Assembly: GCA_902761375.1 (NCBI GenBank)
Contig: CACWKB010000022.1
Location: 1 to 41,529 of the forward strand
DNA length: 41,529 bases
From: an uncultured Ruminococcus sp.
GTDB taxonomy: Bacteria > Bacillota > Clostridia > Oscillospirales > Acutalibacteraceae
Direction: 5' to 3'
A model generated the notes under the pieces. The model was given only the letters and a program-made list of their open reading frames with translations, ran no database searches and had not been told where the DNA came from. Shown here one piece after another: positions 27,459 through 36,777 of this stretch; positions within the stretch are counted from its first letter, which is position 1; every line of letters starts with the position of its first letter. A program made the position numbers and the translations under genes.

Positions 27459-28315
27459 TTAAAAGCTATAAATTCAGAAGAGGTCTTGCGAACGGCGTCA
27501 TCTACTTCATTCTCGGTCTTATGGGCATTATCTGGGTATGCCCCTTCGCATACCTGCTTATGCACTCGTTCCGTGCCGAGGCTACCGTCGGCGTTCCCTA
27601 CCTGATCCCGAAGCAGTGGACGTTCCAGAACTACATCGACCTCTTTATGAGCTCCGGTAACGCTTCCATCAACTTCCCCCGCTGGTTCCTCAACACCCTT
27701 CTGGTGGCGGCAGTCTCCTGCGTGATCTCCACCATTTCCGTTCTTGCAGTATCCTACACCTTCAGCCGTCTGCGTTTCGGCGCCCGTAAAAAGCTCATGA
27801 ATATTGCCATGATCCTCGGCATGTTCCCCGGCTTCATGACCATGATCGCTATTTACTACCTGCTGAAGGCAATGGGTCTCAACCAGAACCTCATCGCGCT
27901 GATGATCTGCTACAGCAGCGGCGCGGGCATGGGCTTCCAGATATCAAAGGGCTTCTTTGATACCATACCGCGAGCCCTGGACGAGGCGGCGACCATCGAC
28001 GGCGCCACCAAGAACAGGATCTTCTGGAGCATTATTCTTCCGATGTCGAAGCCTATCATCGTTTACACGGTATTGACCTCCTTCATCGGTCCGTGGTGCG
28101 ACTTCATCCTTGCAAAGATCATCATGGGCGACGCCCGTGAGCTTTACACGGTCGCAATCGGTCTGCAGAGTATGATAAGCGCTGAGTTTATCAACGACTA
28201 CTACAAGCAGTTCCTCGCAGGCGCGGTGCTCGTCGCAGTCCCGATCACACTGCTCTTCCTCAAGATGCAGAAGTATTATGTTGCAGGCGTTACCGCCGGC
28301 GGCGTAAAGGGATAA
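27455..28315 (+). CDS. malG: Sugar ABC transporter permease (MalG type)
   Basis: 286 residues with six predicted membrane helices. The EAA loop is well kept: LDEAATIDGATKNRIFWSII followed by LP. It pairs with MalF to form the transmembrane channel. The C-terminus (KMQKYYVAGVTAGGVKG) is typical for MalG-like permeases. The start overlaps the malF stop, and a strong terminator follows 21 bp after the stop. Confidence 0.92.
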   Translation: MIKSYKFRRGLANGVIYFILGLMGIIWVCPFAYLLMHSFRAEATVGVPYLIPKQWTFQNYIDLFMSSGNASINFPRWFLNTLLVAAVSCVISTISVLAVSYTFSRLRFGARKKLMNIAMILGMFPGFMTMIAIYYLLKAMGLNQNLIALMICYSSGAGMGFQISKGFFDTIPRALDEAATIDGATKNRIFWSIILPMSKPIIVYTVLTSFIGPWCDFILAKIIMGDARELYTVAIGLQSMISAEFINDYYKQFLAGAVLVAVPITLLFLKMQKYYVAGVTAGGVKG

Positions 28316-28336
28316 TCTTTATACACAGGCTCTTTT

Positions 28337-28367
28337 GGGCGGCAGTCAAAGGCTGCCGCCCGTTTTT
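28337..28367 (+). terminator. Rho-independent terminator after malG
   Basis: Perfect 9-bp stem GGGCGGCAG/CTGCCGCCC (28337-28361) with a 7-base loop, then G and TTTTT. The amylase gene begins 28 bp later, so it is expressed by read-through or by a promoter I cannot see. Confidence 0.85.
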
Positions 28368-28394
28368 CCATAATTACAACGGAGTGATCTGAAA

Positions 28395-30071
28395 ATGAAA
28401 AAAATCATTGCGCTGATTTTATGTATGCTTCTACTCTGCGGCGTTGTCCTGACCGGCTGCAACGAGGGCGCTCAGAGCTCGCAAGGCTCCGGCAGCAGCT
28501 CAAACGGCTCCGGCTCGGGTGATTCCGCAGACCCGATGGCTTCGGTTAAGGCGACCGCCTCAACGGACAAGTACCGCAACTTCTATCAGATATTTGTCCA
28601 TTCCTTCGCGGACTCCGACGGCGACCAGACCGGCGACCTTCAGGGCATCATCGACCACCTCGATTACCTCAACGACGGCGACCCCGATTCGGGCGACGAT
28701 CTCGGCATAGACGCCATCTGGCTGACCCCGATCATGCCGTCCAAGTCCTATCACAAGTATGACGTCGAGAACTACTACGACATCGACCCCGATTTCGGCA
28801 CGCTCGAGACCTTCGATACCCTGCTTGCGGAGTGCCACAAGCGCGGGATAAACCTTATCATGGATCTGGTGCTCAACCACATCTCCTCAAATCACCCCCT
28901 GTTCCAAAGCGCCTTCAAGCAGGTTCAGGAGGGCAAGCTCGACGGCGACGCTCAGTATTTTGAGATCAGAAGCGGCGACTTCTTCAGCTTCGACACTCAG
29001 GTGATACAGATCACCCCGGGCTATGTGTGCGAGGCGAACTTCTCGCAGGAGATGCCCGAGTGGGATCTCAATTCCGAGAAGACACGCGAGGAATTCACCA
29101 AGATCGCAAAATTCTGGCTCGACCGAGGCGTTGACGGCTTCCGTCTCGACGCCTGCAAGTACTTCACCAATCCCGATACCGACGGCGTTGAGTTTCTGAG
29201 CTGGTTCATGAAAACCTGCCGCGAGATCAAGCCGGACGTATACGTGGTCGGCGAGAACTGGGACGACGACTCCGAGATCGAGAAGCTGTTCAAGAGCGGC
29301 ATCGACAGCCAGTTCGCCTTCCGCTTTGCCCAGTCCACCGGTGCGATCATCAGCGCGGTCAACGGCAAAAAGGGCAAGAACATTGTGGAAAAGGTGAAGA
29401 ACTACGAGGACAAGATGCGCGCCGCGAACCCCGATTTCATCAACACCCTCTTCCTCTCGAACCACGACCAGGTGCGCGTCGCCAACGGACTGCAGTACCG
29501 AGGTCTGTCGTATGAGAAGTTCACGGCGGGCGTATACCTGCTCTTCCCGGGCAATCCCTTCATCTACTACGGCGAGGAGATCGGCATCAAGGCGGAGAAC
29601 ACCACCAACGACGCGGCGTTCCGCACCCCGATGGTCTTTGACAGCGACGATATGCCGACCATCTTTGTTAACGGTATCGGCGACGAGTTCACGACTCCCA
29701 AGCACGGCGGCGTCAAGCAGCAGCTCGCGGACGAGAACTCCCTGCTCAACTACTACCGCCGCGCGATCAGGCTCAAGGTCCAGAACCCGGAGCTCGCGCG
29801 CGGACAGATGACGGTCCGGGATCTCGGCGACGGAAAGATCGGAGCCTATACCGTCGATTACGAGGGCTCAGAGCTGCTTGTCGTGCATAACTTCGACCCC
29901 GACAAGACCATCACCGTGGCGCTGCCGGACGACGTCCTGCCCAACGCGGAGATACGCGGCGACCTTGTCGCAACGGACGACGACGCTCAGGCGCAGCTCC
30001 ATGTGACCTATGAGGACGGCAAGCTGATCCTGCCGCCTCACTCCTCGGTCGTGATGAAGAGCGCGGCGTAA
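28395..30071 (+). CDS. GH13 alpha-amylase-type lipoprotein
   Basis: 558 residues. Signal peptide with lipobox LTGC (C22), Ser/Gly-rich tether to about residue 50, then a GH13 barrel. Catalytic motifs: region I MDLVLNH at 156-162, region II GFRLDACKY with nucleophile D252, region III VVGENW with acid/base E287, region IV LSNHDQ with D358. Start of the domain is FYQIFVHSFADSDGDQTGDL. The C-terminal beta domain ends near HSSVVMKSAA. It should cleave alpha-1,4-glucans at the outer face of the membrane and feed oligosaccharides to the upstream MalEFG-type importer. No carbohydrate-binding module is seen. A cyclomaltodextrinase- or neopullulanase-like specificity is also possible. Confidence 0.93.
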   Translation: MKKIIALILCMLLLCGVVLTGCNEGAQSSQGSGSSSNGSGSGDSADPMASVKATASTDKYRNFYQIFVHSFADSDGDQTGDLQGIIDHLDYLNDGDPDSGDDLGIDAIWLTPIMPSKSYHKYDVENYYDIDPDFGTLETFDTLLAECHKRGINLIMDLVLNHISSNHPLFQSAFKQVQEGKLDGDAQYFEIRSGDFFSFDTQVIQITPGYVCEANFSQEMPEWDLNSEKTREEFTKIAKFWLDRGVDGFRLDACKYFTNPDTDGVEFLSWFMKTCREIKPDVYVVGENWDDDSEIEKLFKSGIDSQFAFRFAQSTGAIISAVNGKKGKNIVEKVKNYEDKMRAANPDFINTLFLSNHDQVRVANGLQYRGLSYEKFTAGVYLLFPGNPFIYYGEEIGIKAENTTNDAAFRTPMVFDSDDMPTIFVNGIGDEFTTPKHGGVKQQLADENSLLNYYRRAIRLKVQNPELARGQMTVRDLGDGKIGAYTVDYEGSELLVVHNFDPDKTITVALPDDVLPNAEIRGDLVATDDDAQAQLHVTYEDGKLILPPHSSVVMKSAA

Positions 30072-30137
30072 GCAAAAATAAGCGGTAATACACAACGGGC
30101 TTTGCTCAAAAAGCCAACCAAAAGCATAAAATCGTAG

Positions 30138-30161
30138 GGGGCGGTCTTGACCGCCCCTTTT
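30138..30161 (+). terminator. Terminator after the amylase gene, also a repeat-end module
   Basis: GGGGCGGTC/GACCGCCCC perfect stem with a two-base loop and TTTT. The preceding GTAGGGGGCGG resembles the GTAGGGGTCGG end of the R1 repeat. Confidence 0.75.
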
Positions 30162-30287
30162 GATCGAGCACAAAAGGTTACGGTAAAATGTGACAGAAAA
30201 CAGGGGCTTGGCTCTAAACTCAATTTATGAGTATGAGCCGGGCCCTTCTTTCGGAGCGGCGAAAAGCAGCCGCAATGCAAAAAAGCC

Positions 30288-30317
30288 TTGACAAACATAG
30301 AACTTTAAGCTTATAAT
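30288..30317 (+). promoter_or_regulatory. Promoter of the beta-lactamase-fold lipoprotein gene
   Basis: Perfect TTGACA (30288-30293) and TATAAT (30312-30317) with an 18-base spacer. Confidence 0.8.
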
Positions 30318-30403
30318 AAATTGATATGCTATAGAATCCAATAAGCTCAGCTCCTTATTAAAAAGGGGGCTGAGATCCTTTGAATGCATTTAAGGTGATA
30401 CTA

Positions 30404-31639
30404 ATGAAAAAACGGTTAGCCGTTTTTCTTTCGATCCTGCTTGCGGCAAGTGCTGCGCTCTGCGGCTGCGGCAGGGGAAACGGGACATCCGGCTCCGCGA
30501 CCGGAGACGAGGCTTGGACGACGCGCGGCACGAACCCCGCGGCGACGACCGCGACGGCTCCTTCGGTCGACGCGACCTCGGCTACGGGCAGGAAAAAGAG
30601 CTCCTCGTCGTCGGGCAAGTCATCCTCGTCAAAATCGGGACAGAGCTCGGAGGGCTCGGGACAGCACGACGCGATCGCAGCCCTGCTCAACGATGAGATC
30701 GACAACGCGGGCTTTTACGGCGCGGCGTTTGCCGAAGCGGACGGCGACGTGCTCGTCAGCCGCGACGCGGACAGCGTCTACCGCATAGCCTCGGTCTCAA
30801 AGCAGTTTGTCGCAGCGGCGATACTGCTGCTCGAGGAGGACGGTCTGCTCAGCGTAAACGACAGCGTTCGGAAGTATTTTCCGGAGCTGAGGACCACGGG
30901 CGACGTGACGATCCATCATCTGCTCTGTATGCGCTCGGGGATCCCCGACTGTCTGATCTCTGCGAAGTCAGCCCTGCTCGATTCCTACACCTCGGGCGAG
31001 GCGGATTACGGAGTGAGCGCGTGGCAGACCGCGTCCGAGAACCGCAACGCCATCGAGCGCTGGATACTGGAGCGCACCGACGCCGTTCCCGACCAATACA
31101 CCGAATACAGCAATTCCAACTACTTCCTGCTCGCCGAGATCATCGAAAAGGTCACCGGCGTGCCCTACGAGAGCTTCATCACTCAGCGCATCCTTTCGCC
31201 GATCGGCATGAACAGCACCGGCTTTGCCGACACCTGGGATTATTCGCGCGGCATCATCACCGCAACCGACGGCTGGGGCGACAACGAGTGGTACGGCTAC
31301 GACGGCGTGCGTTACGGCGCGGGCGACATGGTCTCAACGGCGAGCGATCTTGCGCTTTGGGCGCATGAATATATCCCGGGTCAAAACCGCGTGCTTTCCG
31401 ACAGCATAGTGCAGAGGATGACCCAAAACTACGGCGGCGGCGACTACGGCTACGGGCTCATGCTCGACGACAGCTATCGCCTCGTCTACCACCTCGGCAG
31501 CCTGCCGCCCTACAGCTCGGCGTTCGTCGTGCTGCCCGACCGCGACTTTGTGCTGGTGCTGCTCGATACGCGCTGGAACACCCCGCTCGATTGGCTATAT
31601 CAGACCCTTGCCGTCGATTATAATAATTCTGACCTATAA
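30404..31639 (+). CDS. Serine beta-lactamase-fold hydrolase, lipoprotein
   Basis: 411 residues of the Beta-lactamase (class C/DD-peptidase) family. Signal peptide MKKRLAVFLSILLAASAALCGC with lipobox LCGC (C22); Thr/Ser/Lys-rich tether to about residue 88. Catalytic motifs: S130-V-S-K133 (IASVSKQF), Y235-S-N237 (EYSNSNYF) and a late HLGS in place of KTG. Members include D-aminopeptidases, esterases and penicillin-binding-like enzymes; resistance cannot be assumed. ATG 30404 is preferred to 30380 because the signal peptide and AAGGTGAT RBS fit it. It is followed after 13 bp by the activase gene, an unexplained pairing. Confidence 0.88.
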   Translation: MKKRLAVFLSILLAASAALCGCGRGNGTSGSATGDEAWTTRGTNPAATTATAPSVDATSATGRKKSSSSSGKSSSSKSGQSSEGSGQHDAIAALLNDEIDNAGFYGAAFAEADGDVLVSRDADSVYRIASVSKQFVAAAILLLEEDGLLSVNDSVRKYFPELRTTGDVTIHHLLCMRSGIPDCLISAKSALLDSYTSGEADYGVSAWQTASENRNAIERWILERTDAVPDQYTEYSNSNYFLLAEIIEKVTGVPYESFITQRILSPIGMNSTGFADTWDYSRGIITATDGWGDNEWYGYDGVRYGAGDMVSTASDLALWAHEYIPGQNRVLSDSIVQRMTQNYGGGDYGYGLMLDDSYRLVYHLGSLPPYSSAFVVLPDRDFVLVLLDTRWNTPLDWLYQTLAVDYNNSDL

Positions 31640-31652
31640 CGGAGGCACAAAA

Positions 31653-34553
31653 TTGAAACTCGGACTCGATATCGGCTCAACCACGATCAAGTGCGTTGTG
31701 CTCGACGATGAAAACAAGCTGATTTACAGCACATATGAACGCCATTACTCCCAGATCACCGACAAGATCGCGGAGCTGCTTGACCGCGTGCGCGGCGAGG
31801 TGAAGGGCGCGGAGGACGCCGTTGTGGCGCTTTCGGGCTCTGCGGGCATGGGCGTTGCTCAGGACTGCGGAATAGATTTTGTGCAGGAGGTGTACGCCAC
31901 CCGAGTGGCGGCGAATACCTTTATCCCCGGCACCGACGTTGTGATCGAGCTCGGCGGCGAGGACGCCAAGATACTCTTCCTCACCAACGGACTCGAGGTG
32001 CGCATGAACGGCACCTGCGCCGGAGGCACCGGCGCGTTCATCGACCAGATGGCGACCCTGCTCAACGTGCCGCTCGAGGAGCTCGACGACCTTGCCAAGC
32101 AGTATGAAAAGACCTACACCATAGCCTCGCGCTGCGGCGTTTTCGCCAAGACCGATATCCAGCCGCTGCTCAATCAGGGCGCGCGCAAGAGCGACATCGC
32201 CGAGAGCATCTTCAACGCGGTCGTCAGCCAGACTGTCGCGGGACTGGCTCAGGGCAGAGAGATCGAGGGACAGATCGTCTACCTCGGAGGCCCCCTGACC
32301 TTTATGAGCGAGCTGCGCCGCTGCTTTGACAAGACCCTGAAGACCCAGGGCATCTGCCCCGAGAATTCGCTGTACTACGTTGCCTGCGGAGCCGCGCTCT
32401 GCGCCGACCGGAGGATCGACTTCGACGAGGTCATCGCCAAGGTCAAAAACTATCACGGCTCGGGCAATTTTGCCTTTAATCCGCCTCTGTTTGAGAACGA
32501 GGAGGAGTACCGCGCGTTCTGCGAGCGCCACGCCAAGGCTACCGTAGCCCAAAAGGAGCTGCAAGGCTACAGGGGACGCGCTTACATCGGCATGGACGCG
32601 GGCTCGACCACCGTCAAGGGCGTTGTGCTCAACTCCGACGGCGAGCTGCTCTACTCAAAATATTTGCCCTCCAAGGGAAATCCCGTCGAGATCATCAAGG
32701 AGTTCCTCGAGGAGGTTTACGCGCTGAATCCCGACATCGACGTAGCGTCGTCGGCGGTCACGGGCTACGGCGAGGATATTATCAAAAACGCCTTCGATGT
32801 TGACTACGGCATCGTCGAGACCATCGCCCACTTTACGGCGGCGAAATACTTCATGCCCGACGTCGAGTTCATCATTGATATCGGCGGCCAGGACATCAAG
32901 TGCTTCAAGATACACAACGGCGCCATCGACAACATCTTCCTCAACGAGGCGTGCTCCTCGGGCTGCGGAAGCTTCTTGCAGACCTTCGCCAACGCCCTCG
33001 GCTACGACATCGCCGAGTTCGCAAAGCTCGGTCTCTTCGCGCGCAAGCCCGTAGACCTCGGCTCGCGCTGCACGGTGTTCATGAATTCCAGCGTCAAGCA
33101 GGCTCAAAAGGACGGCGCGACGATCGAGGATATCTCGGCGGGACTGTCGCTGAGCGTGGTCAAAAACGCGCTCTACAAGGTCATCCGCGCCTCGGGTCCC
33201 GACGAGCTGGGCAAGCGCGTCGTGGTTCAGGGCGGCACCTTCCTCAACGACGCTGTGCTGCGCGCCTTTGAGCAGGAGATGGGCGTAGAGGTCATCCGTC
33301 CCAACATCGCGGGACTGATGGGAGCCTACGGCGCGGCGCTTTACGCGCGCAAAAAGTGCAGGGGCGAGGGCAAGAGCCGGGTCGCGGACAGCGCGGCGCT
33401 CAAGGCGTTCAAGCACGAGATCAAGGTCACCAACTGCGGACTTTGCAACAATAACTGCCGCCTGACGGTCAATTCCTTCGGCGGAGGCAGAAAATTCATC
33501 GCGGGCAACCGCTGCGAGCGCCCGATCACCAAGAAGGCGCCCTCAACGGGGCTGAATATGTACGAATACAAGCTCGCGCTGCTCGAGGAATACAAGCCCG
33601 TCGAGGGAATCCGCGGCAAGCTTGCGATCCCGATGGGGCTGAATATGTTCGAGCTGTACCCGTTCTGGTACCGCTTCTTTACCGAGCTGAAATTCGAGGT
33701 CTACAAGTCGCCGTACTCAAACCGCAAGCTCTATCAGCGCGGTCAGCAGACTATCCCGAGCGACACCGTCTGCTTCCCGGCAAAGCTGATGCACGGTCAC
33801 ATCCAGACGCTTATCGACGAGGGAGCGCAGACCATCTTCTATCCCTGTCTTTCCTATAATTTCGACGAGCATCTCGGAGACAATCACTACAATTGTCCCG
33901 TGGTCGCCTATTATCCCGAGGTCATCCGCAACAACATGAAGGACATCAAAAAGGTGCACTTCATCAAGGAGTACTTCGGCATCCACCGTCCCAAGGACTT
34001 CCCGAAAAAGGCTTACGAGCGGCTGTCGTTCTACTTCCCCGACCTCACGCTCAACGAGGTGCGCGTCGCTGCAAAGCGCGCCTATGAGGAGCAGGAGCTG
34101 TACCGCAGCAAGGTGCAGCAGCGCGGCGACGAGATCATCGCCGAGGCAGAGCGGCTCGGCAAGAAGATATTCGTCCTCGCGGGCAGACCGTATCACATCG
34201 ATCCCGAGATCAACCACGGCATCGACAAGCTGATCGCGGGCTTCGGGGTAGCGATAATCACCGAGGACGTGGTCTCCTCAAAGGTAGACCGCTTCCGCAC
34301 CAACGTGCTCAACCAGTGGACTTACCACGCGAGACTCTACGCCGCGGCGAGGTATGTTACCACGCGCGAGGACATGGAGCTCATACAGCTTGTGTCCTTC
34401 GGCTGCGGCGTCGACGCGATCACCACCGACGAGGTGCGCGAGATACTCGAGCGCAAGAACAAGATTTACACCCAGATTAAAATAGATGAGATCACCAATC
34501 TCGGTGCGGTCAAGATCAGGATCAGAAGCCTGCTCGCCGCTATCGAGGATTGA
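31653..34553 (+). CDS. Tandem BadF/HgdC-type activase with DUF2229 region (TTG start)
   Basis: 966 residues. Two ASKHA ATPase domains: LGLDIGSTTIKCVV at the N-terminus and IGMDAGSTTVKGVV from about residue 310. Each keeps both cysteines that hold the bridging [4Fe-4S] cluster in HgdC: NGTCAGGTGAF with ASRCGVFA, and NEACSSGCGSF with GSRCTVFM. From about 590 a DUF2229-type region carries CGLCNNNC, NRCERP, TVCFPAKLMHGH and FYPCLSYN cysteines. The family couples ATP hydrolysis to injection of low-potential electrons into a 2-hydroxyacyl-CoA dehydratase or double-cubane-cluster partner; the substrate here is unknown. TTG 31653 has GGAGG 7 bases upstream and the domain starts at once. Confidence 0.88.
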   Translation: MKLGLDIGSTTIKCVVLDDENKLIYSTYERHYSQITDKIAELLDRVRGEVKGAEDAVVALSGSAGMGVAQDCGIDFVQEVYATRVAANTFIPGTDVVIELGGEDAKILFLTNGLEVRMNGTCAGGTGAFIDQMATLLNVPLEELDDLAKQYEKTYTIASRCGVFAKTDIQPLLNQGARKSDIAESIFNAVVSQTVAGLAQGREIEGQIVYLGGPLTFMSELRRCFDKTLKTQGICPENSLYYVACGAALCADRRIDFDEVIAKVKNYHGSGNFAFNPPLFENEEEYRAFCERHAKATVAQKELQGYRGRAYIGMDAGSTTVKGVVLNSDGELLYSKYLPSKGNPVEIIKEFLEEVYALNPDIDVASSAVTGYGEDIIKNAFDVDYGIVETIAHFTAAKYFMPDVEFIIDIGGQDIKCFKIHNGAIDNIFLNEACSSGCGSFLQTFANALGYDIAEFAKLGLFARKPVDLGSRCTVFMNSSVKQAQKDGATIEDISAGLSLSVVKNALYKVIRASGPDELGKRVVVQGGTFLNDAVLRAFEQEMGVEVIRPNIAGLMGAYGAALYARKKCRGEGKSRVADSAALKAFKHEIKVTNCGLCNNNCRLTVNSFGGGRKFIAGNRCERPITKKAPSTGLNMYEYKLALLEEYKPVEGIRGKLAIPMGLNMFELYPFWYRFFTELKFEVYKSPYSNRKLYQRGQQTIPSDTVCFPAKLMHGHIQTLIDEGAQTIFYPCLSYNFDEHLGDNHYNCPVVAYYPEVIRNNMKDIKKVHFIKEYFGIHRPKDFPKKAYERLSFYFPDLTLNEVRVAAKRAYEEQELYRSKVQQRGDEIIAEAERLGKKIFVLAGRPYHIDPEINHGIDKLIAGFGVAIITEDVVSSKVDRFRTNVLNQWTYHARLYAAARYVTTREDMELIQLVSFGCGVDAITTDEVREILERKNKIYTQIKIDEITNLGAVKIRIRSLLAAIED

Positions 34554-34595
34554 CGCTCCGATTCTTTTAAGGCGGACAAAAGGAGTTTTTAAGAA

Positions 34596-35897
34596 ATGGC
34601 AGAGCTGAAATACGACAAAAAAACGGGCAGGCTTATGTTTACCAAGCAGATGAAGCGAGAGGGCTACAAGATCCTCCTGCCGAATATGCTTCCGATACAT
34701 TTTAAAATGCTTGAGCTCGTATTTCAATACTACGGCTACAACGCCGAGGTGCTGACGACCACAGGCCCCGAGATCGCCCAGACGGGCTTGAAATACGTCC
34801 ACAACGACACCTGCTACCCGGCGCTGCTGGTTATCGGACAGTTCATCAACGCTCTGCAGAGCGGAAAATACGATATTCACAAGACCGCGCTGATGATCAC
34901 CCAGACCGGCGGCGGCTGCCGCGCCTCAAACTACATCTATCTGCTGCGCAAGGCGCTCAAAAAGGCGGGCTATCCCTTTGTGCCGGTTATCTCGCTGTCG
35001 TTCGGCATGGAGAAGAACAGCGGCTTTTCGCTGACGCTTCCGCTGCTGCGCAGACTTGCGGGCGGCGTGGTCTACGGCGACCAGCTTCAGCTTCTCTCGA
35101 ACCAGACCAGACCCTATGAGGTTCACAAGGGCGACACCGACGCCATGGTCAAGAAGTGGATCGACACGATCTCAAACCTGCTGATCAAGGGCAAGGGCTA
35201 CACGCTCGAGGAGGTGGACGAAAACCTCCACAAGCTCACCAAGGACTTTTCCAAGATCGAGGTCAACAGGGTCCCCAAGATCAAGGTCGGCATCGTCGGC
35301 GAGATCTACGTAAAATACTCCGAGATGGCTAACAACGGTCTGGAAAAATTCCTCGCCGAGCAGGACTGCGAGGTCTGTGTGCCGGGCTTCATGGGCTTTG
35401 CCTCGTTCAAGGTCGACAACCGCCTCGAGGACTACAAACTGTTCGGCGGCAACCGCCTGAAGTATGAATTCTGCAAGGCGCTGCTTGATTACATCACCAA
35501 GCTCGAGACCCTGATGGTTGAGAGCGCAAAGCGCTTTGACTTTGTGCCGCCTCATCAGTACGCCCACACCAAGGAGCTCGTCAAGGGCGTAATCGGCTAC
35601 GGCAGCAAGATGGGCGAGGGCTGGCTGCTCACCGCCGAGATGATCGAGCTGACCGACACCGGCTACGAAAACATCGTCTGCACTCAGCCGTTCGGCTGTC
35701 TGCCCAACCATATCAACGGCAAGGGCGCCATCCGCAAGATCAAGGAGCTGCGCCCCAACGCCAACATCGTAACGATAGACTATGACCCCGGCGCGCCGAA
35801 GGTCAATCAGGAGAACCGCATCAAGCTTATGCTGGCGGTCGGCAAGGAGGAGCTGAACAGGAAGCTCCGAGAAGAGGGTAAGGAAACGATTTCATAA
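34596..35897 (+). CDS. HgdB/DUF2229-type iron-sulfur partner of the activase
   Basis: 433 residues, 42 bp after the activase gene. In many anaerobes the same sequence is the C-terminal part of one roughly 1400-residue protein; here it is a separate gene. Conserved cysteines lie in HNDTCYPALL, TGGGCRASNY and VCTQPFGCLPNHINGKG, the pattern expected for iron-sulfur ligands of the 2-hydroxyacyl-CoA dehydratase/double-cubane class. It should accept electrons from the tandem ATPase. Cluster type and substrate are inference. RBS AAAAGGAGTTTTTAAGAA precedes the ATG. A strong terminator follows. Confidence 0.82.
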   Translation: MAELKYDKKTGRLMFTKQMKREGYKILLPNMLPIHFKMLELVFQYYGYNAEVLTTTGPEIAQTGLKYVHNDTCYPALLVIGQFINALQSGKYDIHKTALMITQTGGGCRASNYIYLLRKALKKAGYPFVPVISLSFGMEKNSGFSLTLPLLRRLAGGVVYGDQLQLLSNQTRPYEVHKGDTDAMVKKWIDTISNLLIKGKGYTLEEVDENLHKLTKDFSKIEVNRVPKIKVGIVGEIYVKYSEMANNGLEKFLAEQDCEVCVPGFMGFASFKVDNRLEDYKLFGGNRLKYEFCKALLDYITKLETLMVESAKRFDFVPPHQYAHTKELVKGVIGYGSKMGEGWLLTAEMIELTDTGYENIVCTQPFGCLPNHINGKGAIRKIKELRPNANIVTIDYDPGAPKVNQENRIKLMLAVGKEELNRKLREEGKETIS

Positions 35898-35916
35898 CAA
35901 GATCATGAGCAGAACG

Positions 35917-35963
35917 GAAGCGAAAAGCATCATCCGAAGGGATGAACTTTTCGCTTCTTTTTT
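35917..35963 (+). terminator. Rho-independent terminator after the activase operon
   Basis: GAAGCGAAAAG (35917-35927) pairs perfectly with CTTTTCGCTTC (35947-35957), with an inner CATCC/GGATG stem, then T6. Confidence 0.92.
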
Positions 35964-35982
35964 CTTAGGGAGGTAAGGCATA

Positions 35983-36777
35983 TTGAAAAAACACAGGCTC
36001 AGAGGGATAGTAGATTTTGAGGAAATGCGCCGCCACAAGCTCAAAACGGCGGTATATCTCGTCTTGCGCGCGGTCACGACCGTCGTGGCGGTCATCAGCA
36101 CGGTTTCGGGCGAGTGGGAGAGCGCGATGACCTGTCTGCTGACGCTCGCGCTGATGATGATACCGTCGTTCCTCGACCGCAGGATGAGGATCACGCTGCC
36201 CACCGCGATGGAGATCATCATGGTGTCGTTCGTGTTCGCGGCGAATATCCTCGGCGAGATCGCGGCGGTATACGAGAGCTTTCCGCTGCTCGACGCTATA
36301 CTCCACACGCTCAACGGCTTCATCTGCGCGGGCGTGGGCTTCGGGCTGACCGATATCCTCAACAGCGACGAGCGCGTGCGCGTCAATCTGTCGCCGCTGT
36401 TCGTGTGCCTGTTTTCCTTCTGCTTCTCGATGACCGCCGGCACGGTCTGGGAGTTCTTTGAGTTCGGCATGGATATGCTGTTCGGCACCGATATGCAGAA
36501 GGACGCCGTGGTCAATACAATCAATTCTGTCCTGCTCACGGGCGGAGGCGGCGAGGTCACCCACATCCGAGGGATCACCGAGACCGCCGTCAACGGCGCG
36601 CCGCTCGGTGTGAACGGCTACTTGGACGTCGGGCTGCTGGATACGATGAAGGATCTGGTCGTCAATTTCCTCGGCGCGGTGAGCTTCAACACCCTCGGGT
36701 ATTTTTACCTGCGCGGCAGAGGCAGGCTCTCGGGGCTTGTCAACAGCTTTATCCCCATAAGAAAAGAGAGCCGCTAA
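35983..36777 (+). CDS. Polytopic membrane protein, possibly YjdF/DUF2238-like (TTG start)
   Basis: 264 residues with about six to seven membrane segments: residues near 22-42, 48-60, 72-95, 102-120, 135-160 and 215-240. The motifs AGTVWEFFEFGMDMLFG and LDTMKDLVVNFLGA (acidic residues next to membrane helices) recall the YjdF/DUF2238 family, but I am not certain. The start is TTG at 35983 with GGGAGG nine bases upstream. Function is unknown. Its stop codon overlaps that of the convergent CobW gene (36774-36777), leaving no room for a terminator. Confidence 0.7.
   Translation: MKKHRLRGIVDFEEMRRHKLKTAVYLVLRAVTTVVAVISTVSGEWESAMTCLLTLALMMIPSFLDRRMRITLPTAMEIIMVSFVFAANILGEIAAVYESFPLLDAILHTLNGFICAGVGFGLTDILNSDERVRVNLSPLFVCLFSFCFSMTAGTVWEFFEFGMDMLFGTDMQKDAVVNTINSVLLTGGGGEVTHIRGITETAVNGAPLGVNGYLDVGLLDTMKDLVVNFLGAVSFNTLGYFYLRGRGRLSGLVNSFIPIRKESR

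Larger units (their letters stand above)
30072..30403 (+). other. Amylase to beta-lactamase-fold gene intergenic region
   Basis: 332 bp holding, in order: a terminator (30138-30161), a second imperfect hairpin with arms 30204-30214 and 30235-30245 paired through two G-U, and a promoter (30288-30317). No small gene is convincing here. Confidence 0.6.

Noticed and set aside
30404-31639. Antibiotic-resistance beta-lactamase
   Set aside because: The fold and SxxK/YxN motifs fit many peptidases and esterases; nothing specific for resistance is visible.
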